DNA of 64,000 nt, taken from the NCBI GenBank assembly GCA_000733415.1, contig KL662191.1:4257500-4321499 (forward strand). The letters are read 5' to 3'. The position numbers and the translations under genes are program-made. Each line of letters opens with the position of its first letter. Positions within the stretch are counted from its first letter, which is position 1. The stretch comes from [Leptolyngbya] sp. JSC-1. Lineage in GTDB: Bacteria > Cyanobacteriota > Cyanobacteriia > Elainellales > Elainellaceae. The notes beneath the pieces were generated by a model. The model saw only the letters and a program-made list of their open reading frames with translations. It did no database searches and was not told the origin of the DNA. Below are positions 15,488 to 24,360 of this stretch, piece after piece.

Positions 15488-16015
15488 ATGGAACGCACTT
15501 ATTATCAAACAATGGCGGAGTATAACCAATGGATGAACGAAAAACTATATGCCATCTGTGCTGATATTCCTGATAATGTGCGTAAGCAAGATCGAGGGGC
15601 ATTCTTCAAATCGATTCATGGCACCTTGAATCACCTGCTGTTCGGCGATCGGATCTGGATGGGCCGCTTGACTCGAACTCCGTTTTCGGCTCGGCTTGGG
15701 GAAGAACTTTACAGCGATTTCGCTGAACTGCGTCAACAGCGCCAAATCACCGATCGGCAAATTCTGAACTGGGCGCAGCAGCTTTCTCCCGAATGGCTGA
15801 ATCAATCCTTGACCTACACTAGTGGTGTGGATGGCAAAAGCCGCACGTTACCCCATTGGCTCCTAGTGACGCATCTGTTTAACCACCAAACCCACCATCG
15901 CGGCCAGCTCACGACCCTACTCAGTCAGTTGGGCTACGATCCGGGTATCACAGATCTACCCTGGTTGCCCAGCCTGACCCAATCATCTTGTACCACATCC
16001 GACGAAACGCCCTAA
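15488..16015 (+). CDS. DinB family protein
   Basis: A 175-residue four-helix bundle of the DinB/YfiT superfamily, metal-binding proteins thought to act as thiol-dependent transferases or hydrolases. The expected three histidines are present: in the GTLNHLLFGDRIW helix, and two in THLFNHQTHHRGQL. The opening YYQTMAEYNQWMNEKLY and the W..LL pattern fit the family. A GTG at 15485 directly precedes the ATG chosen here. The role of cyanobacterial members is unknown; in other bacteria relatives use bacillithiol or mycothiol. It converges with the large STAND gene across a 28-bp repeat array. Confidence 0.8.
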   Translation: MERTYYQTMAEYNQWMNEKLYAICADIPDNVRKQDRGAFFKSIHGTLNHLLFGDRIWMGRLTRTPFSARLGEELYSDFAELRQQRQITDRQILNWAQQLSPEWLNQSLTYTSGVDGKSRTLPHWLLVTHLFNHQTHHRGQLTTLLSQLGYDPGITDLPWLPSLTQSSCTTSDETP

Positions 16016-16020
16016 TTTAA

Positions 16021-16102
16021 CAGACGTTTCGCGAAACGCCTCTACGGACAGACGTTTCGCGAAACGCCTCTACGGACAGACGTTTCGCGAAATGTCTCTA
16101 CG
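16021..16102. repeat. 28-bp tandem repeat, three units, each with a gtttcgcgaaac palindrome
   Basis: Units start at 16021, 16049 and 16077. Each holds the self-complementary 12-mer gtttcgcgaaac (third unit gtttcgcgaaat) followed by gcctctacgg. The third unit contains the stop codon of the STAND gene. There are no spacers, so it is not a CRISPR. It fills the whole gap between two converging genes and could act as a transcription block. Confidence 0.9.
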
Positions 16103-19100
16103 TTAATAAACCGCTATATAACTCTTGCGTTAACGGGCTTGGATCAACGCCTAACTCTTCGCGCAATGTTGTCATACATTGATGATAAATCTGCAAGGCA
16201 CTAGCCCGATCGCCGCTCAGGTCATAGAGCCGCATCAACCGCTGGTAGCTGGCTTCTCGCAAAGGTTCTAGCTTGAGGAGCTGTTGGGCATGACGGAGGG
16301 CTGTCTGGTAGTCCTGCTGATGTTCAAGTATTTGGACCAGCTTGTCTAATACCTGGAGCCGCTCTTGGCGTAACTGCTCGCGTTCTATTTCGAGCCATTC
16401 GTCGTGTAAGTGGGGCAACAGATCACCCGAATAGATGCTCAACGCCTCGATTGAAGCAGTCTGAGCGTGGGTGAAATTTCCAGCGATTGCGGCGGCGTTT
16501 GCGGTGTGAATGGCTACCTGAAATTCGGCGACATCGAGCGTGAAGGGTGCGTTGGATCGCCACTGCATCGTTTTGGCATCGGTTTGGATGTAGGTGTCGG
16601 CATTGGGCAACAGTTGGCGGAGGATATGTAGCTCTTTGCGCAAATTACCGCGAGCTTGGCTGTCTGAGGAATCGGGCCATAGCAGAAATGCCAGGTGCTG
16701 ACGCAGTTGGGGTGTATGGCGGTGTAGTACCAGATAGGCAAGGAGAATCTGCAAGCGTTCGCTGGAGAAGCCAGTGACGGGTTTGCCATCGTAGGTGAGA
16801 TTGAACTGTCCCAGCAGTTGAATTTGCAGGATGGGTATGGTAGAGACTAAAGGGTGCGATATCGGGTAGCTTGAACTAGATGGCCGCGGAGAGGCCGTTT
16901 CTGCTAGCCCTGTGGAATTGCTCTCTGCCGTAGGAACTTCAATCCCTGCTGTAATATCTATTGCTGGTACGGGTTGCAATCCGATAGCTCCCAGGCTTTT
17001 TAGCGTTGATAGTTGCGCTTCTGTTAACCCCTGCACCTCCGCAATGTTCATATTTTCGTAAGGACGATAGACTCTCAGCGTTTTCAAGCATTGTCCCGTA
17101 GGAATTTGCCAGAACTTAATCGCCGCATCCGCACTGCTGCTAATCACGGTGCCATCCAAACTCCACTGCAACGCTAAAACCTTGCTGTCATGGGCAAACA
17201 GTTGCTGGAGACATTCGCCGGATTCCACGTCCCACAATCTAAGCGTTTGATCGGCACTGCCGCTGACTAGAAATTGCCCATCCGGACTCCAAACCACCGC
17301 CCTGACCCAGTCCCGATGTCCCTGCCAAGTAGCTTGACTAGTGAGAGATGGCAACTGCCATAGGCGAATTGTGCGGTCGGCACTGCCGCTAGCGAGAATC
17401 GTTCCATCTGGACTCCAGGCCAGCGACAGAACTGTATCTTGATGCCCCTGAAAAACCGCCAAACAATCACCTGTTTGAGTATCCCAAATCCGAATCGTGT
17501 GGTCCGCACTGCCGCTTGCCAACAGCGTTCCATCCGGACTCCAGGCCACGGTTCGCACTGAATTGGTATGTCCGACAAACCGCTTCAGGCAGATGCCTTG
17601 ATTCACATCCCACAACCGCACCACCGGGTCCGCACTGCCACTGGCGATGATGGTCGCTTCAGGATGCCAGTCCAATGCCCAAACCCAGTCCATGTCTCCT
17701 TGCAGCACCCGCAAACCCTGGCCCGTTTCTAGTTCCCAAATTTTGATTGTTTTATCATGGCTGCCGCTAGCGAGCTGTTTGCCATCGGGACTCCAATCGA
17801 GCGCTGTTACCCAGGTATTGTGGGCCTTGAGTTCTAGCGTTACTTGCCACAAATCGGTTCGCCAAACTCGAACGGTGCCATCGGCACTACTGCTCGCTAA
17901 TATAAACGGATCGGGATGACATGCAATCGCCATGACAAAATTAATATAGCCCTGCAGTGAGGCCAAGCAATCGCCAGTTTCTGAATTCCACAACTTCAGC
18001 GCTTGATTCACATCACTGCTAGCGAGCAGAGGTTTAGCTGCACACCAGGCAACCGAAAATACTTGATTGGTATGTCCTGGCAAAACTCGGATACACTGAC
18101 TGGCGTCAATCTGCCAGATTCTCACGGTTTGGTCGCTGCTGCCGCTGGCCAGACGAGCGCCGTCTGCATTCCAGGCCAATGCCTGAACCGTATTGCTATG
18201 TCCGCTGAGCGTTTTGCATTCGAGCAATTCCCGATCCCAAATCCGAATGGTGTGGTCATCACTGCCGCTGGCTAACAGCCCATCGGGACTCCAGGCTACT
18301 GCTTGCACGCGATCCTGATGGTCCTGCAACGTTTTCAGACAAGCACCCGTGTGGCTATCCCAAATCCGAATGGTGTGGTCATCACTGCCGCTGGCTAACA
18401 GTCCGTCCGCGCTCCAGGCAACGGCTCGAACCGTGCGGCTATGACCTGCTGGCTGAAGCAACATCTGACCCGTATCGCTATCCCAAAGCTGAATGTAGCC
18501 ATTACTGCAACCGCTGGCCAAAATGGATTCTTGGGGATGCCAAGCGACCGAGAATACACAGCCACTGTTTCCTTCTAATATTCGCAAACATTGTTCGGTT
18601 TGAATATTCCAGATTCTAATCGTGCTATCATCGCTACCGCTAGCTAGGATAGTGGTTCCAGGTTTCCAGGCAACCGATAGAACACAACTTGTATGGCCGC
18701 TTAACTTAGCTAATAGTTGAAACGTGGTGGTATCCCAGATCGAGACCTTACCGTTACTGTCAGCACTGGCTAAAAAGCGGCCATCTGAGCTAAAGGCAAC
18801 GGATAGAACATCGGTAAACGAACGGGTAAAAACGGTTTTGGCAAAAGTAGCAGCAGCAAAGTTAACCTGGTGCAGGTTTATCCCTTGCAAATCGGCATGC
18901 CAGATTGTCAGATTCGAGAAATCATAGCCAGTCAAATCCAAACCGAGGCAACAGCAGAGATTGAGCAGGTTACCCGCTCCATAGCCTGACGTATGGAAGT
19001 TGAGCTGGCGCAGCGTTTCTATTGATTTCTTTAAGTGACAATGCAGGGCATCGGTGCTGCCGAAGGCATGGGTTAGCTGTTCAGCAATCGGTTTCACAAT

Positions 19101-20498
19101 CAGCCGCCGTTGACTTTCTCGGATATAGTCCTTGACGGTTGTTTTCATCCAGGCATGGGTCAAGAGCAGGCGAAATTCCTGATTGAATAATTCAGTCGTT
19201 ACCTTTTCAATCAACCGATCGATAAAATACTCCATCACAACCGGCTGTTGGGTATAGGTTCCCGCCTGTTTCTCAATCAATGAACGGCCATTTAGATGCT
19301 CTAGGGCTTCTAGTAAGCGCGGTTTAGAAATCACAGGAATAATATCGGCCTGCAATTCGGCTACGCTGGTCCATTCTCGGTTGATGGCTAACCAATACAT
19401 GATGAAGGTTTCTAGCTCGGAGAGCCGCTCAAACTGTTGATCGAGCACGCGCCGAATGCCGTTGAACACCAGCGTGTCCTGATGCAGAAATGCGTCAATA
19501 TCGCCATCAAATAATTCTTGAATCGATGTAGAGACAATTTTGACGGCCAATGGACTATACCCATAGCGTTCACTGAGCTGTTGCTTTTGTTCTAGAGAAC
19601 CTATCAACCGTTTCGTCTGCATGATTTCTTCAGCCGCTTCGGGCGAACCAGCTAATTGTAAAGTACGCACGGCATTGCCTTCACAGGCTGCAACCTCGGC
19701 TGGTTTTTCTCGGCTGGTCAAAATTACACAACTTTGATGGGCACTCTCGGCCACGGTGCGTAGCAGCTCGCTGTACTGCTCATAGCCAGTACGAAACTGG
19801 CCGACAAATTCCTGGTCGAGAATCGTCTCTAAGTTATCCAACAGGATCAGACAGCGGTGAGTTCGCAGCCAATAAACCAATCGCCGCAGGTTAGTCTGGG
19901 TATCTGCTTGGTCAGAGAGAAACGGAATCAGTTCCGCGAGCAGTACCTCTAGTGGAGGAGCGTTTCCCAGCGAGCGCCAAATCACATACTCGAACGGGCG
20001 GCCGCCGGGGTCTGTCTCCACCAACTGCTGCACCAGTTTGGCAGCCAGTGCCGTTTTGCCAATCCCACCCATGCCCAATAGGGCAATCAGACGGCATTGG
20101 TTTGGCCCAATCCACTCTGCTAATGACGTGAGTTCCTGCTGACGGCCATAGAAGACAGAGACATCGGGGGCTTCGCCCCAATCAATCTGAGCAGAGGGCT
20201 GGGGAGCCAGGGAGCCGAGGGAATCATTTTGGGTAGGCTGGAGGCAGTCGTCGGGCGTCAACTCTAGGCCAAAAGCTTGAAAGTAGGCGACCACCGTTTG
20301 CCGATCGACGGGTGTTTTGCGATTTCGTACTTTCGTCAGCGTGTTGGGGCTGAGGCCAGTGCGCTCGCTCAGTTGCTTCAACGTCAAGGGGCTGGGATTG
20401 GCGTGGGCCTGCTGTTCGGCCATTTGCAGACGCTCCCAGCCGTAATCGGAAAGGATTACTCCCCGTGACCGTTTCGTGCTTTGAACCTGTTGAGCCAT
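16098..20498 (-). CDS. HTH / NB-ARC (STAND) NTPase / WD40 / SARP-BTAD multidomain regulator
   Basis: A 1466-residue protein. Order of parts: an HTH of XRE type (about 38-70, LTLKQLSERTGLSPNTLTKV); a STAND NTPase with Walker A GMGGIGKT (142-149) and Walker B LILLDN (217-222); a helical arm; a short pentapeptide-like stretch (YDFSNLTIWHADLQGINL); 14 WD40 repeats (about 545-1160, consensus VAWSPDGxLLASGSxDxTIRIW), enough for two seven-bladed propellers; a Ser/Pro-rich linker; then a winged-helix plus BTAD tail (1223-1466, LLGQFNLTYDGKPV to QELYSG) like SARP/AfsR activators. STAND proteins act as ligand-triggered, ATP-dependent oligomerising switches, so this is probably a signal-sensing transcription regulator with DNA-binding ability at both ends. 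The SARP module is usually N-terminal in AfsR-type proteins, so its place here is unusual. No signal peptide. No partner effector gene adjoins it. Target genes unknown. Confidence 0.85.
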   Translation of the reverse strand: MAQQVQSTKRSRGVILSDYGWERLQMAEQQAHANPSPLTLKQLSERTGLSPNTLTKVRNRKTPVDRQTVVAYFQAFGLELTPDDCLQPTQNDSLGSLAPQPSAQIDWGEAPDVSVFYGRQQELTSLAEWIGPNQCRLIALLGMGGIGKTALAAKLVQQLVETDPGGRPFEYVIWRSLGNAPPLEVLLAELIPFLSDQADTQTNLRRLVYWLRTHRCLILLDNLETILDQEFVGQFRTGYEQYSELLRTVAESAHQSCVILTSREKPAEVAACEGNAVRTLQLAGSPEAAEEIMQTKRLIGSLEQKQQLSERYGYSPLAVKIVSTSIQELFDGDIDAFLHQDTLVFNGIRRVLDQQFERLSELETFIMYWLAINREWTSVAELQADIIPVISKPRLLEALEHLNGRSLIEKQAGTYTQQPVVMEYFIDRLIEKVTTELFNQEFRLLLTHAWMKTTVKDYIRESQRRLIVKPIAEQLTHAFGSTDALHCHLKKSIETLRQLNFHTSGYGAGNLLNLCCCLGLDLTGYDFSNLTIWHADLQGINLHQVNFAAATFAKTVFTRSFTDVLSVAFSSDGRFLASADSNGKVSIWDTTTFQLLAKLSGHTSCVLSVAWKPGTTILASGSDDSTIRIWNIQTEQCLRILEGNSGCVFSVAWHPQESILASGCSNGYIQLWDSDTGQMLLQPAGHSRTVRAVAWSADGLLASGSDDHTIRIWDSHTGACLKTLQDHQDRVQAVAWSPDGLLASGSDDHTIRIWDRELLECKTLSGHSNTVQALAWNADGARLASGSSDQTVRIWQIDASQCIRVLPGHTNQVFSVAWCAAKPLLASSDVNQALKLWNSETGDCLASLQGYINFVMAIACHPDPFILASSSADGTVRVWRTDLWQVTLELKAHNTWVTALDWSPDGKQLASGSHDKTIKIWELETGQGLRVLQGDMDWVWALDWHPEATIIASGSADPVVRLWDVNQGICLKRFVGHTNSVRTVAWSPDGTLLASGSADHTIRIWDTQTGDCLAVFQGHQDTVLSLAWSPDGTILASGSADRTIRLWQLPSLTSQATWQGHRDWVRAVVWSPDGQFLVSGSADQTLRLWDVESGECLQQLFAHDSKVLALQWSLDGTVISSSADAAIKFWQIPTGQCLKTLRVYRPYENMNIAEVQGLTEAQLSTLKSLGAIGLQPVPAIDITAGIEVPTAESNSTGLAETASPRPSSSSYPISHPLVSTIPILQIQLLGQFNLTYDGKPVTGFSSERLQILLAYLVLHRHTPQLRQHLAFLLWPDSSDSQARGNLRKELHILRQLLPNADTYIQTDAKTMQWRSNAPFTLDVAEFQVAIHTANAAAIAGNFTHAQTASIEALSIYSGDLLPHLHDEWLEIEREQLRQERLQVLDKLVQILEHQQDYQTALRHAQQLLKLEPLREASYQRLMRLYDLSGDRASALQIYHQCMTTLREELGVDPSPLTQELYSGLLT

Positions 20499-21000
20499 TG
20501 GTATAGAGTAGCCGAGTGCTGATTGCTAGTTACCGTACACACATACTTATGGTATATGTTCAATCAATTTTTACCGCTCTTCTGGCCGCCAAAATGGCCT
20601 GTTCTTAATCTTTGTTCAAGTTATACAAATCTCAGACAACTGCCCGCCTGTAAACTCATCTCAGAGCCGTGCAGCGTAAGTTGGGAACTTGCATTCTGAT
20701 TTCTGAGTATGGTTCATCAACTTGTGAATAGTATGGCTAGCTTAGCGATTCAGGATTGGTTTTACCGAGTGTATCTACTGTATTCTTCCGGGTGACTAGT
20801 ACTACACTCGTCTAACCGTATTTTCGGAACCGCCAACTTAAAAGATAGAAAAGTTAACGCTTAGCTAGGTTTAGCCTTTTAGAGGCTGTAACACCGCTCG
20901 GTAACGCCACAGTAACGGTTTATCAACGCTCAATTGTTTAGATTCAATTTAGGTTGAACAACTCACCTACGCCAACACAATTCAAGGAGAAATTTTTCCC
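20499..21000. other. Intergenic region between divergent genes
   Basis: About 500 AT-rich bases between the STAND gene and the tandem-PPC gene. It holds the promoters of both. No operator or RNA was recognised; the last 15 bases contain the ribosome site caaggagaa of the PPC gene. Confidence 0.4.
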
Positions 21001-21759
21001 ATGGCAATACAAGAACGTGAACCCAACAATACAATGGCAATCGCCCAAAATCTTTTCGGTTTCCTGCCCACGGGCGGTACAAGAGCCGTCACCAAAACCA
21101 TTGAAGGCAGTGTCAGTGGTGCTGATACCGATTTTTTCCGGTTTCTCCCTGGTAATCAAGCCACCTCCAAAATTACCATTACGCTGACTGGAACAAATAG
21201 CAACTTCTTCCTGTACCGCGATGCCAATCACAATGGTCAAATTGATCCAGGTGAATTTATTGATGGCACCTTTGGCCGAACATCAAAAACCATCACGTTA
21301 GACGGCTCTGGTGATAATATCTACCACGTGCAGGTATCTAAAAGCGGCAGTGCTGCTAATTATAAGCTTGACATCACTGCCACTCCTGGTCTGGGATCTG
21401 AAAGAGAACCCAACAATAGCCCTAGTCAAGCTCAAGATATCGGTCGTTTGAATGGTTTCCGCAATTTTGGTGGTTCAGTCAGTTCTAGCGATCGGATTGA
21501 CTACTACCGCTTCCGTCTAGATACAAATCGTGATGTCTCGCTTAGCTTGAATGTTAAGTCAAGCACAACGAATGCGGGTCTAAAACTGTATCGAGATGCA
21601 AACAGCAACGGCAGACTAGAAGCCAATGAACTGGTTGCCACTGGAACAGGAAGCAACGACTTAATTAGAAAACAGCTTGGCACTGGTGACTATTTTGTTG
21701 AAGTAGCTCAGGTGAGTGGCAGCGTTGATTACCGCCTTAATATGTCAGCCCTCGCTTAA
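21001..21759 (+). CDS. Tandem PPC-domain protein with EF-hand-like loops
   Basis: A 252-residue protein with two bacterial pre-peptidase C-terminal (PPC) domains, beta-sandwich modules normally attached to secreted proteases, here without any catalytic part. Each begins with the EREPNN signature (residues 5-10 and 137-142) and has a DTDFFRF or RIDYYRF strand. Each also carries, after an LYRDAN strand, a loop matching the calcium EF-hand spacing: DANHNGQIDPGEF in the first and DANSNGRLEANEL in the second. No N-terminal signal peptide is visible, so export would have to be by another route. The ribosome site aaggag lies 10 bases before the ATG. A strong inverted repeat follows the gene. Function unknown; calcium-dependent adhesion or binding is an inference. 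Confidence 0.8.
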   Translation: MAIQEREPNNTMAIAQNLFGFLPTGGTRAVTKTIEGSVSGADTDFFRFLPGNQATSKITITLTGTNSNFFLYRDANHNGQIDPGEFIDGTFGRTSKTITLDGSGDNIYHVQVSKSGSAANYKLDITATPGLGSEREPNNSPSQAQDIGRLNGFRNFGGSVSSSDRIDYYRFRLDTNRDVSLSLNVKSSTTNAGLKLYRDANSNGRLEANELVATGTGSNDLIRKQLGTGDYFVEVAQVSGSVDYRLNMSALA

Positions 21760-21785
21760 CCAATTGGTTCTCCTGAGTTGATCCG

Positions 21786-21825
21786 AGTGGGATTTGGATT
21801 AAATCCCTGAATCCCACTTTACTTA
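21786..21825 (+). terminator. Rho-independent-like terminator after the PPC gene
   Basis: agtgggatt (21786-21794) pairs with aatcccact (21810-21818) around a loop that can itself pair (ggatt/aatcc); it is followed by a short interrupted T-run (ttacttatctt). Confidence 0.6.
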
Positions 21826-21943
21826 TCTTCCCACTGAGGCTGAAGGGTACATCTCTACAAACGCTATACAAACCGCGACAAAGTTTGATTTCTAGTTTTA
21901 CAGAAAATCTACTTTTTTATCCACCAGAATCTTTGAAAGTCAT

Positions 21944-22693
21944 ATGCTTACGCTTCTCCAACCCGATGTTCAGGCGATGACCATTACAGAAATGCTAGCC
22001 CGCTTGAAGCAGTACCAACTGTTGCCGCAATTTCAGCAAGAGCTAATCATTGATAGTGCAATTGCCGAGATCGACTGCACACCCGATGAGATCGCAGCCG
22101 CTCATCAGCAGTTGATCGCCAAATACCAATTAACCTCAGATGCCGCAAAAGCTCAGTTCTGTCAACAGCGTGGTTTAACGGCTGAAGATTTAGATGCGCT
22201 GCTAACTCGTTTATGTCGGATCGAGAAGTTCAAGCAACAAACCTGGGGCCACAAACTCGAATCCTATTTCCTACAGCGCAAACCAACGCTAGACCGCGTC
22301 ATTTATTCGATCCTTCAGGTAGAAGATGCCGACCTCGCCCAAGAGCTATATTTCCGGCTGCAAGATGACAAGCAATCCTTTGCTGAACTGGCTCGTCACT
22401 ACGCTCCCGAAACTGCGAACAGCTTGGTGGGTCCGGTTGAGCTAGGGGCAATCCATCCCGACCTCGCCTATCTACTCAGCCTCAGCTATCCTGGTCAGCT
22501 CTGGCACCCGATCCCGATTGGCGAAACACTTGTAATTCTCCGCCTCGAACAATTACTTCCCGCCCGTCTCGACCAGCCCATGCGGCAGCGCTTGTTGCAA
22601 GAGTTGTTCGACCAGTGGGTGGGGAGTGGGGAGTGGGGAGTGGGGAGTGGGGAGTGGGGAGTGGGGAGTGGGGGGTGGGGGGTGGATGGGTGA
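21944..22693 (+). CDS. Peptidylprolyl isomerase (parvulin-like), repeat-extended C-terminus
   Basis: A 249-residue cytoplasmic protein with an N-terminal SurA/trigger-factor-like helical region (MTITEMLARLKQYQLLPQF, LTSDAAKAQFCQQRGL) and a parvulin-like rotamase half (YSILQVEDADLAQELYFRLQ, SFAELARHYAPE, GPVELGAIHPDLAYLLS). Cyanobacterial relatives are often encoded near type I secretion (HlyD/ABC) genes; none is seen here. The start is ATG 21944, with ATG 21977 (MTITEM) as a fair alternative. The last 24 residues are GSGEWGV-type repeats encoded by the seven-base array at 22617, so the tail is a recent non-homologous extension. The normal protein would end near QELFDQWV. Isomerase activity is not certain because active-site residues are poorly conserved in this group. 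Confidence 0.75.
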   Translation: MLTLLQPDVQAMTITEMLARLKQYQLLPQFQQELIIDSAIAEIDCTPDEIAAAHQQLIAKYQLTSDAAKAQFCQQRGLTAEDLDALLTRLCRIEKFKQQTWGHKLESYFLQRKPTLDRVIYSILQVEDADLAQELYFRLQDDKQSFAELARHYAPETANSLVGPVELGAIHPDLAYLLSLSYPGQLWHPIPIGETLVILRLEQLLPARLDQPMRQRLLQELFDQWVGSGEWGVGSGEWGVGSGGWGVDG

Positions 22694-22720
22694 GGGGGTG
22701 GGGGGTGGATGGGTGAGATT
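22617..22720. repeat. GGGGAGT / GGGGGTG seven-base array inside and after a gene
   Basis: About seven units of ggggagt merge into ggggggtggatgggtgag, which occurs twice (from 22673 and from 22698). The array encodes the end of the parvulin-like protein and its stop. Confidence 0.9.
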
Positions 22721-23197
22721 GTCACTGCGACTATCCAGAGCGGCTTAATCCCACTGTTTGCTGTTTACTGTTTTTGGCCAGGGTCATTGAGTATAGGTGC
22801 TTTAGGGAAGACAAAAGAGTTCATTTGCTTCAACAGTGCGCTATTTATGGCTGAGTCATGCGGCAACACAAGAAATTTTACAAACTCTGATAACGAACAA
22901 AATTTCGGTAGAATTTTCTCCGGGTCTGTTCAGAGCTTTGTGTCAATTCCCATCCGCGAATCAATTGCTAATCGGGGAAGTCTGCTTACGCAGATAAGCA
23001 AGAGGTTTAGTGCACTACCCTGCAGGAACGCAAGCGTATAGTGGACTTACTTCATTAGCCCGCGATGCATCTGCGGGCGGGTCAGGCAACAAAGCAACAC
23101 AGAACCATTTACAGATCCTTTTCTCCACCCCCCACCCCCTACCCCCCACCCCCCACCCCCTACCCCCTACCCCCTACCCCTTCACCCCTACACCTCT
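22694..23197. other. Intergenic region before yraN; no gene seen
   Basis: About 500 bases. An open frame at 22709-23041 starts within repeat sequence and resembles no family, so it is not called. It ends in the C-rich array at 23126. Confidence 0.45.
23126..23190. repeat. CCCCCTA / CCCCCAC seven-base array before yraN
   Basis: About eight units of ccccccta, cccccac and ccccctac ending eight bases before the yraN ATG, so it occupies the place of the leader and ribosome site; no purine-rich RBS is left. Confidence 0.85.
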
Positions 23198-23644
23198 ATG
23201 TCTCAACAAATAGGGCGACTCGCCGAAACCCTAGTTGCCGACTGGTTGAAACAACAAAATTGGCAAATCTTGGCGCAGCGATGGCATTGTCGTTGGGGTG
23301 AATTGGATCTAGTAGCGTTCACAGAAACGCCCCAGCCCTGGCTTGCCTTTGTTGAGGTCAAGGCGCGGAGTTCCGGCAACTGGGATGCAGATGGCCTCTT
23401 AGCCATTACTCCGGCCAAACAGAAAAAACTGCTGCGGGCGGCGCAATTGTTTCTGTCTACCTACCCAGAGCAGGCCGAACTGCCCTGTCGGTTTGATGTT
23501 GCGATTGTGCATTATCAACAGGTCTATGACCAACCGCAATCTTCTCCTATGGCTTCACCTCCCACAGTTGAGCTAGGGCAACCTCTGCCAATGGGTCAGT
23601 ACTGCCTGATGCTCCAGGATTACATTGTGGCGGCCTTTGACTGA
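23198..23644 (+). CDS. yraN: YraN family (UPF0102) nuclease-fold protein
   Basis: A 148-residue protein of the YraN/UPF0102 family, a restriction-endonuclease-like fold of undefined role, suspected to act in nucleic-acid processing. The conserved N-terminal block GRLAETLVADWLKQQNWQIL, the ELDLVAF strand holding the metal-binding Asp, and FVEVKARSS with the ExK pair are all visible, so the active-site residues appear intact. Slightly longer than the common 115-130 residues because of a C-terminal tail rich in Pro and Gln. Start ATG is immediately downstream of the C-rich seven-base array, so initiation may depend on an unusual leader. It converges with the 23758 gene across a GC-rich hairpin. 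Confidence 0.85.
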   Translation: MSQQIGRLAETLVADWLKQQNWQILAQRWHCRWGELDLVAFTETPQPWLAFVEVKARSSGNWDADGLLAITPAKQKKLLRAAQLFLSTYPEQAELPCRFDVAIVHYQQVYDQPQSSPMASPPTVELGQPLPMGQYCLMLQDYIVAAFD

Positions 23645-23695
23645 GTGACTGGAGAAGAGCGAATCACGATCAGAATGAAAAATCAGCATGAGAAA

Positions 23696-23716
23696 AGGGC
23701 GCGGTAATTGCGCCCT
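23696..23716. terminator. Bidirectional hairpin terminator between converging genes
   Basis: A perfect 7-bp stem agggcgc/gcgccct with a seven-base loop. On the minus strand it is followed by tttt; on the plus strand by ccgttcacc, so it is stronger for the minus-strand gene. Confidence 0.6.
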
Positions 23717-23757
23717 CCGTTCACCACCCAAACTTAAAAATCTTCTAGACTAGCATC

Positions 23758-24294
23758 CTAGGCCAGCGTTTCGGGGCAATAGCCCAAGCCTTGGACAAAC
23801 TGTTTGCGGAATTCCTCGATTTCGGTGCGATCGGGAGTTCCGTGGGAAACGACTGCCACCTGATATCGACGCATCACTTCCACAGGAGACTGTCCGGTTT
23901 CCAAGCCCCACAGCGCCATCTGAACTCGAACTTCAGGCTCGTAAGGAATTCCCAGCTCATTCAGGAAGGCTCGAAAATCCCCAGCTTCTTGAGGATCAAG
24001 AGCGCGGTTAAATTTCACCTTCACAACCCAACCATCAATTTGGTGGATAACTGTAATGAAGCGGACCGGAAGCCAGGGCATTGCATGGAAGTGCTCAACA
24101 ATCCTCAACGTCAGACTGGCATTCGCGAGGTAATACAAATACTCCATGGGATAAACAATCCTGGCAAATGCTACACTTTCATCTTCGCGAGATTCCCCAG
24201 TTTCTACTAGGGGAAATGCCCCCGACCTGATATGGGGAATATACCCAATTTGGCCCAACTCTTGGATTAAGCCAACCCAGCAGACTTGGGTCAA
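23758..24294 (-). CDS. Conserved cyanobacterial hypothetical protein
   Basis: Up to 178 residues; the ordered part seems to begin at an internal Met (residue 50, position 24147; MEYLYYLANASLTLRIVEHF), giving about 129 residues, and the first 49 residues may be non-coding. The core has three strands with alternating charged residues (LPVRFITVIHQIDGWVVKVKF), then a helix DPQEAGDFRAFLNELGI, and ends with IEEFRKQFVQGLGY. No signal peptide or membrane segment. I recognise no named family. It is divergent from queA, whose start lies about 65 bases beyond the outermost start codon. Confidence 0.55.
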   Translation of the reverse strand: MTQVCWVGLIQELGQIGYIPHIRSGAFPLVETGESREDESVAFARIVYPMEYLYYLANASLTLRIVEHFHAMPWLPVRFITVIHQIDGWVVKVKFNRALDPQEAGDFRAFLNELGIPYEPEVRVQMALWGLETGQSPVEVMRRYQVAVVSHGTPDRTEIEEFRKQFVQGLGYCPETLA

Positions 24295-24360
24295 GATTAA
24301 TGCTTTGCAGCGCCTACCCTAGGTCTAGTAGATTAAAAGCTGGTTTCCTCACTCATTCGC

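Noticed and set aside
16021..16102. Regular repeats resembling a CRISPR array
   Set aside because: Units are directly adjacent with no spacers, only three copies, and no cas gene is near.
16514..18927. Many open frames opposite the WD40 repeats
   Set aside because: Repeated blades give recurring shadow frames; none shows a family pattern.
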